A stretch of DNA of 12,879 nt from Chlorobiota bacterium (GTDB lineage: Bacteria > Bacteroidota > Bacteroidia > Flavobacteriales > Flavobacteriaceae), in the NCBI GenBank assembly GCA_013153655.1, contig JAADEB010000146.1, positions 1-12,879 of the forward strand, in the 5' to 3' direction. The notes below the pieces were generated by a model. The model did not search any database. It saw nothing but the letters and a program-made list of their open reading frames with translations, and was not told the DNA's origin. Of this stretch, positions 1-7,602 are shown one piece after another. Position numbers and translations under genes: made by a program. Numbering within the stretch: the stretch's first letter is position 1; the number at the start of each line of letters is the position of its first letter.

Positions 1-961
1 CGGCGTCCAGAAATTCGGGATTGTCCTTGGAGTTGTAGGAAAATCCGGCCGGAACGGGTTTGGCGTCGAAATGGCGGATAAAGGCATCCAGGTCGAAATT
101 GGGCTGGGAGGGCAGGATGGCGTAGTATTTTCCCAGGTCGTAGGTGAAGAAGGAGTCGGAGGAGGTAATCATTTCTTCGTGGAGTTTTTCGCCGGGGCGG
201 ATACCCACTTCTTCGTAGCGGCAATCCGGGCAAATGGCTTTGGCCAATTCCATGATGTGATAGGAAGGAATTTTGGGTACGAAAATTTCGCCGCCCCAAG
301 CATGACCGATGGCGTGGAAAATCAGATTGACACCTTCGTCCAAGGAGATGTTGAACCGGGTCATGCGTTTGTCGGTAATGGGCAGGACGCCGCTGTGGCG
401 TTTGCGGTAGAAGAAAGGAATCACCGAGCCGTTGGAACCCATGACGTTGCCGTAGCGTACCACGCTGAATTTGACGGGCCGTTTGCCGCGGATATTGTTG
501 GCGGCGATAAAGAGTTTGTCGGAAGTGAGTTTGGTGGCGCCGTAGAGGTTGATGGGTGCGGCGGCTTTATCGGTGGAGAGGGCCACTACGGTTTCCACGT
601 TGTTGGCCAGGCAGGCGTCGATGACGTTTTGGGCGCCGAGCACGTTTGTTTTGACGGCTTCCATGGGATTATATTCGGCTATGGGCACGTGTTTCATGGC
701 GGCGGCATGAATCACAATGTCGATGCCTTCCATGGCGCGTTTAAGGCGGCCGGCATCGCGCACGTCGCCGATGAAGAAGCGAATGGCCGGATAGCGGTCT
801 TTGGGATAATCCTGGGCCATTTGGTACTGCTTCTGTTCGTCGCGGGAGAAAATCACCAGGCGTTTTATGTCCGGGAATTGGCTGAAAATTCTTTTGGTCA
901 GTTGTTTACCGAGCGAACCGGTGCCGCCGGTGATGAGGATGCTTTTGCCGTTGAGGTCCAT
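1..961 (-). CDS. pseB: UDP-N-acetylglucosamine 4,6-dehydratase (inverting), PseB family, 3' end outside window
   Basis: The 320 visible residues form a short-chain dehydratase. The NAD(P)-binding motif TGGTGSLG is at residues 11-18, MKHVP lies in the middle, and STDKAAAPINLYGATK carries the catalytic set D131, K132 and Y140. These sit one residue from D132/K133/Y141 of Helicobacter pylori PseB (FlaA1), as I recall them. The family converts UDP-GlcNAc to the 4-keto-6-deoxy-L-arabino sugar, the first step to CMP-pseudaminic acid, in the cytoplasm. The last visible part contains FSYNSKDNPEFL, which resembles the end of PseB proteins, so only a few residues should be missing beyond base 1. The ATG at 961-959 is chosen because the nucleotide-binding strand begins five residues later. 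The glycosyltransferase gene upstream on the same strand supports a surface-glycan role. A capsule-type 4,6-dehydratase of the same family is the main alternative. Confidence 0.92.
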   Translation of the reverse strand, partial: MDLNGKSILITGGTGSLGKQLTKRIFSQFPDIKRLVIFSRDEQKQYQMAQDYPKDRYPAIRFFIGDVRDAGRLKRAMEGIDIVIHAAAMKHVPIAEYNPMEAVKTNVLGAQNVIDACLANNVETVVALSTDKAAAPINLYGATKLTSDKLFIAANNIRGKRPVKFSVVRYGNVMGSNGSVIPFFYRKRHSGVLPITDKRMTRFNISLDEGVNLIFHAIGHAWGGEIFVPKIPSYHIMELAKAICPDCRYEEVGIRPGEKLHEEMITSSDSFFTYDLGKYYAILPSQPNFDLDAFIRHFDAKPVPAGFSYNSKDNPEFLDA

Positions 962-979
962 GGGGATGCTAATTTCAAA

Positions 980-987
980 CAAAGATA
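980..987 (-). promoter_or_regulatory. Candidate Bacteroidota -7 promoter element for pseB
   Basis: On the minus strand the sequence reads TATCTTTG, an exact match to the Bacteroidota -7 consensus TAnnTTTG. It lies 18 bases upstream of the pseB ATG. The -33 element is weak: a TTTA at 1007-1010, 19 bases further upstream, instead of TTTG. If used, it gives a very short leader and lets pseB be transcribed independently of the glycosyltransferase gene upstream. Confidence 0.45.
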
Positions 988-1091
988 AAGAATATGCTTG
1001 GGATTGTAAACGAAAGATGGAAAGAAAGCCGTTACACCGCTATATTTTTGATGTTATCCCCAGTGGACTAATGCCGTTTGATAAGTCCTCT

Positions 1092-2126
1092 TTATTTTGC
1101 CCAAGTGGACCATTTCGGATTCATGTCCGTACGAACCAAATCCGGTATGGCCGCAATATAGCCTCCTCTTTTTACGATGGATTTAGGCGACCAGGACAGT
1201 AACCACCAATCCGCATCCGAACCTTGACCGGGACGTCCACCGTCGGGTTTGGGTGCGCCGGGATAAGGATTGGGAATAGGCATATTATCCATTAAATATT
1301 GACGATGGATTAACCAATGATGAGCCGGCGCCGACCGAAGCAATAACACTTCGATTCCATTGATCGTTTCTTTTCCGAAAACTTTATGAGGCTCCCTTTG
1401 CAGACCCGTTACCACGGGAAATTGATCCTTATCGGCTACCTTGGCGGTTTGTTCGAATAATTTATTATCAAAAACCACATCATCCTGAAAATAATGCACC
1501 CATTCGGTATCCGGGTCGGCCAGAAAATAGGCGAAACCCATATTGAGGGAATAAACCAATCCCATGTTTTTCGGATTATCGATAAAAACAATTTTTGGAA
1601 AATCCCGTTTAATGTGCTCATAATGCTCCCGGAATTTTGTATCGGAACCATCATTTACCACAACGATTTCCTCTTTCCGGTTTTCCAATCTTTTTAAAAG
1701 TTTTTCCAGGAAAGCGGGGCGGTTATAGGTAGTGATCAAAATTCCCGTTTTTCCTTCTTTGGCCGGTTTGTAATATTTTTTCCAGCGAATCTTTGTGAAT
1801 AAGGCATATTTCAGTGCTTTGAGCTTTTCGACTTTGGAAGGATGTTTTTTGAACACCACAAACATATGATTGGCCCATACGGGTTTGTAGGCTTCCTTAA
1901 TCATATCCAAAAATTCATTGGTCATGTCCTCGGGTTGTTTTTTATGAAAAACCACATATTCCAAATCATAATCTTGTAGGCGGATATGTTTTAAAATTTG
2001 ATAGGGTAAAACTTTGGGAAACTCATATAACAATACCTCCGGACCGATAAAAAATTTATTTTCCAAGCCTTTTTTCTTTAAATAAGCTACTAGCGGCTTC
2101 CACGATCTGCTTTTGCGAGGATACAT
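1092..2126 (-). CDS. Family 2 glycosyltransferase with unrecognised N-terminal region
   Basis: A 344-residue protein. Residues about 128-225 are a GT-A glycosyltransferase domain: GILITTYNRP at 128-137, VVVNDGSD at 155-162, NPKNMGL at 184-190, and an acidic metal/nucleotide-sugar motif QDD at 214-216 in place of the canonical DXD. A later GSDADWW segment (302-308) may hold acceptor-site or catalytic residues. There is no signal peptide or membrane segment, so it should act on the cytoplasmic side. The first 120 residues are not part of a normal GT2 domain; they contain runs such as YVVFHKKQPED and NHMFVVFKKHP, and I do not recognise the fold. The gene lies upstream of pseB on the same strand and is divergent from a GT4 gene, which suggests surface polysaccharide or glycoprotein assembly. 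Donor and acceptor cannot be read from the sequence. The start is the ATG at 2126-2124. Confidence 0.88.
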   Translation of the reverse strand: MYPRKSRSWKPLVAYLKKKGLENKFFIGPEVLLYEFPKVLPYQILKHIRLQDYDLEYVVFHKKQPEDMTNEFLDMIKEAYKPVWANHMFVVFKKHPSKVEKLKALKYALFTKIRWKKYYKPAKEGKTGILITTYNRPAFLEKLLKRLENRKEEIVVVNDGSDTKFREHYEHIKRDFPKIVFIDNPKNMGLVYSLNMGFAYFLADPDTEWVHYFQDDVVFDNKLFEQTAKVADKDQFPVVTGLQREPHKVFGKETINGIEVLLLRSAPAHHWLIHRQYLMDNMPIPNPYPGAPKPDGGRPGQGSDADWWLLSWSPKSIVKRGGYIAAIPDLVRTDMNPKWSTWAK

Positions 2127-2279
2127 ATTATTATTTTAATGAACGCAAGATATTAAATTCTTACAAAGCCTTTATAAGAAAAGGTTCGCGGAATATAAGA
2201 CGGACATAAAGTCTGCATTTTGCCATTATGGATTTTTCCTGTACATTACTATCCCAATAAGAAAACGGTTAATTTTTTT

Positions 2280-3374
2280 ATGAAAAAATATCTTCCCAAG
2301 ATATATCCTCGTCCCGAACGGCATAAGCCTGCGGTGATGATAGAGGTGGAGAGGATGAAGCAGCCCTTTACGGGTTTATATTATTTTTCATTGCATTTGG
2401 CCGAAAATCTTTATAGATATTATGGCAACGAATTCGATTTTACTTTTTTTAAATATCCCGGCGTCAAGTTGCCGTCACATTTAAAAAGTGTTTCCCGGAA
2501 ATGGATGGACAAGATTTTTTTGTATAAAGATTTGAAATATGATTTATGGCATGCCACTTGGCAGTTGACCAAATTCGTGCCAAAGGGGAAAATTAAATTT
2601 GTATATACCATTCACGATTTAAATTTTCTTTACACGGATATGCCCGGCGACGAAAAGCGGCGATTCCTAAATCGGATGCAAAAAATCATTGACAGGGCCG
2701 ATAAGATCACTGCTATTTCCCATTATGTAAAAAATGATATTGAACAATATTTAAATACACGGGGCAAAGAAATTGCGGTTATTCACAACGGGGTTGAGTT
2801 GAAAACATTTCCGGATTTTAATCGTCCTCATTACCGGCCGGTGCGTCCTTTTTTGTTTACATTGGGGACAGTGGTTTATAAAAAACATTTTCACGTGTTG
2901 CCCGCCCTCTTACCCGGCACCGATTATGAATTGGTGATTGCCGGCATTCATTCCGACCCGGATTATCTCGATACCATCCGGCGCGAAGCGCGTAAACATG
3001 GTGTGGAAGACAGGGTGAGCCTGATAGGCCCCGTAACGGACAAAGAAAAGTATTGGTATTTGAAAAATGCCGAAGCTTTTCTTTTCCCATCCATTTCCGA
3101 AGGTTTCGGCCTTCCCCCTGTGGAAGCTATGCGTTTGGGTAAGCCGGTATTTCTTTCCCGTTATACGAGTCTTCCTGAAATTGGTGGCGGATATGCTTAT
3201 TATTTCGATAATTTTTCACCGGAACATATGCGCCGTGTTTTAGCCGAAGGTTTAAAGGATTTTAAGGAAAACGACAGGACCGAAGCAATTAAACGTTGGA
3301 GCTTGAATTTTACTTGGGAAGAAGCCGTTAGGAAATATACCACTGTTTACCGTCGCGTATTGGACGGATCATAA
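2280..3374 (+). CDS. Family 4 glycosyltransferase (GT-B fold)
   Basis: A 364-residue retaining-type glycosyltransferase. Visible landmarks are PFTGLYYFSLHLAENL near the N terminus, TIHDLNFLY, ITAISHYVKNDI, VIHNGVE, FTLGTVVYKKH at the start of the C-terminal Rossmann domain, and the donor-binding EX7E motif in SEGFGLPPVEAM (E274 and E282). This is the classic GT4 layout, usually transferring mannose, glucose, rhamnose or similar from a nucleotide sugar to a growing glycan at the inner membrane. The start is set at the ATG at 2280; a TTG at 2220 would add 20 residues but has nothing to recommend it. The gene is divergent from the GT2 gene and converges on alaS, with only 38 bases between the stop codons. 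Its base composition looks AT-rich compared with alaS. I saw no clear promoter in the 153 bases upstream. Confidence 0.88.
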   Translation: MKKYLPKIYPRPERHKPAVMIEVERMKQPFTGLYYFSLHLAENLYRYYGNEFDFTFFKYPGVKLPSHLKSVSRKWMDKIFLYKDLKYDLWHATWQLTKFVPKGKIKFVYTIHDLNFLYTDMPGDEKRRFLNRMQKIIDRADKITAISHYVKNDIEQYLNTRGKEIAVIHNGVELKTFPDFNRPHYRPVRPFLFTLGTVVYKKHFHVLPALLPGTDYELVIAGIHSDPDYLDTIRREARKHGVEDRVSLIGPVTDKEKYWYLKNAEAFLFPSISEGFGLPPVEAMRLGKPVFLSRYTSLPEIGGGYAYYFDNFSPEHMRRVLAEGLKDFKENDRTEAIKRWSLNFTWEEAVRKYTTVYRRVLDGS

Positions 3375-3412
3375 AGATTGAGGATAGCATTATATTTTTA
3401 TCTACGAAAGTT

Positions 3413-6046
3413 TTAAGATAATTTCTCCTTCAATATCTTTTCGGCCCGTTCCAACGCTTTGGGAATGCCACCCGGATTTTTGCCGCCGGCCGTGGCAAAG
3501 AATTTTTGCCCGCCACCGCCTCCGTGAATCAATTTGGCCGCTTCCCGTACGATTTGTCCCGCATCCAGGCCGTATTTTTCGGTCAAGGGTTTGGAGATAA
3601 ACAGGGTGAGGCCGGCTTTGCCTTTTTCCTTGTCTTCGGTGGCCAACAGGACCACCATATCCTCCGTTTGACCGAAATTGCGGAACAGTAATTCTTTGAT
3701 GCTGGCTTGGTCCAAATCGGTTTTGCGGGCCACAAAGCGGGCCGGTCCTATTTGCTTGGCCTCGTCCTTCATGTTTTGTAGAAGCATTTGGGCCTTGTCC
3801 TTGCGCAAGGCTTCGTTTTCCTTGCGTAGTTGCCGGACTTCTTCGGTAAGATGTTCCACCGCATTTACCACATCCGGCGGATTTTTAAGCCGTTTTTTGA
3901 CTTCCTGCAATTGCCGGTCGGCTTGTTGATAATAATCCTTCAAGGCATCGGCCGTAATGGCTTCAATGCGGCGGATACCGGAGGCCACCGAACTTTCCGA
4001 GAGGATTTTAAAATGCCAAATATCCTTGGTATTGTCCACATGCGTTCCTCCGCAGAGTTCGGCATGGTCGCCGAAGCGAATCACACGTACCGTATCGCCG
4101 TATTTTTCGCCGAAGAAAGCCATGGCACCTTCTTTTTCCACGGCTTCCTTATAGGGCATGTTGCGTTTTTCTTCCAAGGGTAATTGCTTGGCTATCTTGG
4201 TGTTGACAAAATCTTCCACTTGTTTCAATTCCTCATCCGTCAGTTTGGAGAAATGCGAAAAGTCGAAACGCAATTTGTCGGGTCCCACATAAGAACCTTT
4301 TTGTTGCACATGCTCACCCAATATGTGGCGCAAGGCTTGATGGAGCAGGTGGGTGGCCGAGTGGTGTGCCGCCGCATTGGCGCGGGCTTTTTTGTCCACT
4401 TTGGCACGGAAAGTTTGATGAAGATTGCGCGGGAGGTTTTTGGTCAAGTGGATAATCAGGTCGTTTTCTTTTTTGGTGTCGAAAATATGAACCGGTTCGC
4501 CGTCGGCTCCTAACAATACGCCCCGGTCGCCTACCTGCCCGCCGCCTTCGGGATAGAAGGGTGTGAGGTTAAAGACCAATTGATAAACTTCGCCTTTGGG
4601 TGTTTTTACTTTCCGGTATTTGGTGATTTTTACATCGGCTTCCGTGTAGTCGTATCCGATAAATTCTTCTTTGTCATCCTCCCGCAGAACGATCCAATCG
4701 CCGGTTTCCTGCTTGGTGGCGGCTTTGGAACGTGCTTTTTGCTTGGCCATCTCTTCTTCGAAACCTTTCATATCCACCCGGTAGCCTTCTTCGGAAGCGA
4801 TGAGAGCGGTCAGGTCGGGCGGGAAGCCGTAGGTGTCGTAAAGTTCGAAGGCCTTAGCGCCGGGTAATACCTTGTCTTGGGATTGTGCCAACATTTGTTT
4901 GAGCAGGTAAAGCCCTTGCTCCAATGTCCGCAGGAAGGATTGTTCCTCTTCCTTAATCACACTCATAATCAGGCGTTCCTGCGAGCGCAGTTCGGGAAAC
5001 ACGTCGCCCATCATTTCCGACAACACGGGCACCAGCATATGGATAAACGGTTTGTCCATACCCAGGAATTGGTATCCGTAGCGAATGGCCCGCCGGAGGA
5101 TGCGCCGGATCACATAGCCCGCACCCGTGTTGGACGGCAACTGACCGTCGGCAATGGCAAAACTTACGGCCCGCAAATGGTCGGCCACCACGCGAAAAGC
5201 CACATCGGTGGCTTCATCTTCACCGTATTTTTTACCGGTTATGATTTCCAATTCCTTGATGATGGGTTGAAAAAGATCGGTATCGTAATTGGACTTTTTG
5301 CCTTGCAGTACCCGTACCAGCCGTTCCAGACCCATGCCCGTATCCACATGCCGTTGCGGCAATTTTTCCAGGCTTCCGTCTTCTTTTCGGTTGTTCTGGA
5401 TAAATACCAAATTCCAAATTTCAATCACTTCGGGATGGTCTTTGTTGACCAATTCGCTTCCCGGAATTTTGGCACGTTCTTCGTTGGAACGCAAGTCGAT
5501 ATGGATTTCGCTGGACGGTCCGCAGGGCCCCGTGGCCCCCATTTCCCAGAAGTTGTCTTTTTTGTTGCCGTAGAGGATGCGGTCGTCGGGCAGATGTTTT
5601 TGCCAATGTTTTCGTGCTTCTTCGTCAGCTTCCAGGTTTTCGGACGGGTCTCCTTCGAATACGGTGGCATAGAGGCGGTCCGGGTCCATACCGTATTCTT
5701 TCACCAGCAGTTCCCAAGCCCAATCAATGGCTTCCTTTTTAAAATAATCGCCGAACGACCAATTGCCCAGCATTTCGAACATGGTATGATGGTAGGTGTC
5801 TTTGCCCACTTCTTCCAGGTCGTTGTGTTTTCCCGAAACACGAAGGCATTTTTGGGTGTCGGCCACGCGTTTATACGGTGGCTCTTTGTAGCCCAAAAAA
5901 TATTCCTTGAATTGGTTCATGCCGGCGTTGGTAAACATAAGGGTCGGATCGTCTTTGAGGACGATGGGCGCCGAGGGAACGATTTTGTGACCTTTCTTTT
6001 CGAAAAAATCCAAAAATTTTTGTCGTATTTCTTTCGCTGTGGGCAT
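3413..6046 (-). CDS. alaS: Alanine--tRNA ligase
   Basis: An 877-residue protein, about the usual full length for bacterial AlaRS. It charges tRNA-Ala with alanine in the cytoplasm and deacylates mischarged Ser- and Gly-tRNA-Ala. The N-terminal class II catalytic domain shows MFTNAGMNQFK (37-47), the motif 2 region around FEMLGNWSFGDYF (90-102) and motif 3 around GAGYVIRRILRRA. The editing domain carries the zinc-binding set H562/H566 (HHSATHLLH) and C665/H669 (LCGGTHVDNT), close to H564/H568/C666/H670 as I recall them from E. coli. A coiled-coil segment (about 710-750) leads to the C-Ala domain with the glycine-rich HGGGGGQ at 841-847. Nothing is missing. Start ATG 6046-6044, 37 bases below a good promoter and divergent from the M23 peptidase gene. 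Confidence 0.98.
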   Translation of the reverse strand: MPTAKEIRQKFLDFFEKKGHKIVPSAPIVLKDDPTLMFTNAGMNQFKEYFLGYKEPPYKRVADTQKCLRVSGKHNDLEEVGKDTYHHTMFEMLGNWSFGDYFKKEAIDWAWELLVKEYGMDPDRLYATVFEGDPSENLEADEEARKHWQKHLPDDRILYGNKKDNFWEMGATGPCGPSSEIHIDLRSNEERAKIPGSELVNKDHPEVIEIWNLVFIQNNRKEDGSLEKLPQRHVDTGMGLERLVRVLQGKKSNYDTDLFQPIIKELEIITGKKYGEDEATDVAFRVVADHLRAVSFAIADGQLPSNTGAGYVIRRILRRAIRYGYQFLGMDKPFIHMLVPVLSEMMGDVFPELRSQERLIMSVIKEEEQSFLRTLEQGLYLLKQMLAQSQDKVLPGAKAFELYDTYGFPPDLTALIASEEGYRVDMKGFEEEMAKQKARSKAATKQETGDWIVLREDDKEEFIGYDYTEADVKITKYRKVKTPKGEVYQLVFNLTPFYPEGGGQVGDRGVLLGADGEPVHIFDTKKENDLIIHLTKNLPRNLHQTFRAKVDKKARANAAAHHSATHLLHQALRHILGEHVQQKGSYVGPDKLRFDFSHFSKLTDEELKQVEDFVNTKIAKQLPLEEKRNMPYKEAVEKEGAMAFFGEKYGDTVRVIRFGDHAELCGGTHVDNTKDIWHFKILSESSVASGIRRIEAITADALKDYYQQADRQLQEVKKRLKNPPDVVNAVEHLTEEVRQLRKENEALRKDKAQMLLQNMKDEAKQIGPARFVARKTDLDQASIKELLFRNFGQTEDMVVLLATEDKEKGKAGLTLFISKPLTEKYGLDAGQIVREAAKLIHGGGGGQKFFATAGGKNPGGIPKALERAEKILKEKLS

Positions 6047-6061
6047 GTGCTGATTTTTTTA

Positions 6062-6069
6062 TAATTTTG
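6062..6069 (+). promoter_or_regulatory. Candidate -7 element for the M23 peptidase-MerR pair
   Basis: TAATTTTG at 6062-6069 matches TAnnTTTG. No good TTTG lies at the right distance upstream; at a 20-base spacing the sequence is TGTG. The site lies just downstream of the alaS -7 element on the opposite strand, so polymerases at the two promoters would compete for the same DNA. The leader to the ATG at 6122 would be about 45 bases. Confidence 0.4.
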
Positions 6070-6074
6070 CTGGA

Positions 6075-6106
6075 CAAATTTACGTTATAACCCCAAGGAA
6101 CCCAAA
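6075..6106 (-). promoter_or_regulatory. Bacteroidota-type promoter for alaS
   Basis: On the minus strand, TTTG (6106-6103) is followed after exactly 20 bases by TAAATTTG (6082-6075). This is a full match to the Bacteroidota -33 TTTG / -7 TAnnTTTG consensus with normal spacing. Transcription would start about six bases downstream, leaving a leader of roughly 20-30 bases before the alaS ATG at 6046. It is the clearest promoter in the window. Confidence 0.65.
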
Positions 6107-6121
6107 TTCCGATTCAAAGGC

Positions 6122-7075
6122 ATGAGCAAACAACGCTACGAACTGGATCCCATAACCCTGGAATACATTCCCGTAAAGCGTAACCGCTGGAAGGAAATTC
6201 TCGTATTCCTTACGGCCGGCGTTGTGTTTATGGTATTGGGTTTCCTCATTCTACCCCATTATTTCGACACTCCCGACGAATTGGCTCTCAGACGTGAAAA
6301 CGAAGATTTGAAATTGCACGTGGCCGTCCTGGATAAAAAATTCGATCATTTGGAGGCCGTTCTCAAAAATATCCAAAAACGCGATAAAAATCTTTACCGC
6401 TTACTCTTCGAAGCCGAGCCCATTCCCGACGATGTACGCGAAGCCGGTTACGGAGGTTCCGATGATGCCAACCTGAACGACCTCAGTGCAGATGCCGTTA
6501 CCCGTCTTAACCGCAAAATGGAAGCTTTGTCCAAAAAACTGGTGGTCCAATCCCAATCTTTCGACGAACTGATTCGCCTGGCCAAGGAAAAGGAAAAATA
6601 CCTTTCGCATATTCCGGCCATCCAACCGGTGGAAAACAAAGACCTGAAACGCCTGGCTTCCGGTTTCGGACGCCGTTTTCATCCCATCCTGAAAATTTGG
6701 CGTCCGCACAACGGATTGGATTTTACCGCCAAAACCGGTACCCCCATTTATGCTACCGGCGACGGGGTGGTCACCTATGCCGGACGCGGTTCGGGATTCG
6801 GGCTACATGTAAAAATCGATCACGGCTATGGCTACGAAACCGTTTATGCACACATGAGCCGAATGGCGGTGCGCAAGGGACAAAAAGTCAAACGAGGCCA
6901 AATCATCGGTTATGTGGGGTCCACCGGATTGTCCACCGGACCTCATCTCCACTACGAAGTACACTACAAGGGCAAACCCGTCAATCCCATCTACTATTTC
7001 TATCGTGACCTCAATGCCGAGGATTACGAAAAATTGATGGAAATCTCCAAAACCGCCCAACAATCCCTGGATTGA
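6122..7075 (+). CDS. Membrane-anchored M23 family metallopeptidase
   Basis: A 317-residue protein. A short cytoplasmic tail is followed by one membrane segment (about 25-45), then a helical, probably coiled-coil region (about 52-160) with two long heptad-like stretches, then an M23 (LytM/lysostaphin-type) domain. The zinc ligands are visible: H196 and D200 in HNGLD and H277 in HLH; H244 in YAHM and H275 complete the active site. The catalytic set is intact, so it is likely an active peptidoglycan endopeptidase in the periplasm rather than an EnvC-like inactive activator. The coiled coil could couple it to a division or elongation complex. The gene is divergent from alaS and overlaps the MerR-type gene by one base. 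I recall the alaS-M23-MerR arrangement as common in flavobacteria, which supports a conserved housekeeping role. Confidence 0.93.
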   Translation: MSKQRYELDPITLEYIPVKRNRWKEILVFLTAGVVFMVLGFLILPHYFDTPDELALRRENEDLKLHVAVLDKKFDHLEAVLKNIQKRDKNLYRLLFEAEPIPDDVREAGYGGSDDANLNDLSADAVTRLNRKMEALSKKLVVQSQSFDELIRLAKEKEKYLSHIPAIQPVENKDLKRLASGFGRRFHPILKIWRPHNGLDFTAKTGTPIYATGDGVVTYAGRGSGFGLHVKIDHGYGYETVYAHMSRMAVRKGQKVKRGQIIGYVGSTGLSTGPHLHYEVHYKGKPVNPIYYFYRDLNAEDYEKLMEISKTAQQSLD

Positions 7076-7395
7076 TGCTTTCCGGCAAACTTTATTACCG
7101 CATCGGCGAAGTGGCCGAATATCTCGGCGAAGAACCCAGCACCTTGCGTTTTTGGGAAAAAGAATTTAAACAAATCCGTCCCGTCAAACGCAACAACGAA
7201 AGACTCTATCGCCCCGAAGACGTCCAATTGCTGGAACTCATCCGCTACCTGCTTCGGGAAGAAAAATACACCATCGAAGGCGCCAAACGTCAATTGCAAA
7301 AACGCAAAGGCTATATCCTGGAAAAAAAACGCCTTATAGATGAATTAACATCAATCCGCGATACTTTAAAAAACATTCGCGACGGAATCGATTAA
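7075..7395 (+). CDS. MerR family transcriptional regulator
   Basis: A 106-residue protein. The N-terminal winged helix-turn-helix is clear: YYRIGEVAEYLG, then PSTLRFWEKEF and RLYRPEDVQLL (about residues 7-55). A helical segment with EKYTIEGAKRQL follows, and a short C-terminal helix (about 80-104) probably serves for dimerisation. There is no separate effector-binding domain and no metal-binding cysteine, so it is not a mercury- or copper-type sensor. The ATG at 7075 overlaps the stop of the peptidase gene (TGATG at 7073-7077), which implies translational coupling. A TTG at 7072 would add a single residue and is less likely. Its target is unknown; the fixed pairing with a cell-wall peptidase suggests envelope or growth control, which is inference. 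Confidence 0.9.
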   Translation: MLSGKLYYRIGEVAEYLGEEPSTLRFWEKEFKQIRPVKRNNERLYRPEDVQLLELIRYLLREEKYTIEGAKRQLQKRKGYILEKKRLIDELTSIRDTLKNIRDGID

Positions 7396-7551
7396 GCAGA
7401 GATTATACGAAAGCGGAGAAATCTTAACGATCCGAAAGCCGTTTATTCGCCGGTTCAAGTTGTAAGGTGACTTTTTTGTGCTCCTTAATATTCCTAATAA
7501 GAATACTTTACTTTAACCCGGAACTTATAGGAGTTATCGTTTTGCCATTCC

Positions 7552-7559
7552 GAAATTTG
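7552..7559 (+). promoter_or_regulatory. Weak candidate -7 element before the acyltransferase gene
   Basis: GAAATTTG matches TAnnTTTG at all but the first position and lies 43 bases before the ATG at 7603. No -33 TTTG lies at the proper spacing. The rest of the 207-base gap between the MerR-type gene and this gene (7396-7602) shows no ORF, RNA gene or convincing terminator. Confidence 0.2.
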
Positions 7560-7602
7560 TGTGTAATTTCAAAAACCGTTTTTAAGTAAAAAAATTATAC
7601 AA

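Noticed and set aside
71..988. A 305-codon open frame on the plus strand
   Set aside because: It lies antisense to pseB, whose minus-strand product has clear dehydratase motifs. The plus-strand product is a low-complexity G/F/V/H-rich chain with no known fold.
961..1062. Complementary 7-mers TGGGGAT (961-967) and ATCCCCA (1056-1062)
   Set aside because: They are about 90 bases apart and one lies across the pseB start; a 7-base match at this distance is likely chance.
2220..2279. TTG start adding 20 residues to the GT4 protein
   Set aside because: The ATG at 2280 begins a typical GT4 N terminus and the extra residues add no recognisable feature.
3375..3412. Possible bidirectional terminator between the GT4 gene and alaS
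   Set aside because: Only a four-base GATA/TATC pairing is visible, with no GC-rich stem. The genes may terminate here, but the sequence does not show it.
4877..6064. A 395-codon open frame on the plus strand opposite alaS
   Set aside because: It is fully antisense to the AlaRS catalytic domain. Its composition (F, G, H, V rich) is what the codon bias of the real gene produces on the opposite strand.
7489..7505. Inverted repeat TATTC-CTAATAA-GAATA as a terminator or operator
   Set aside because: The stem is five AT-rich pairs with no T-run after it; such a repeat is expected by chance in AT-rich DNA.
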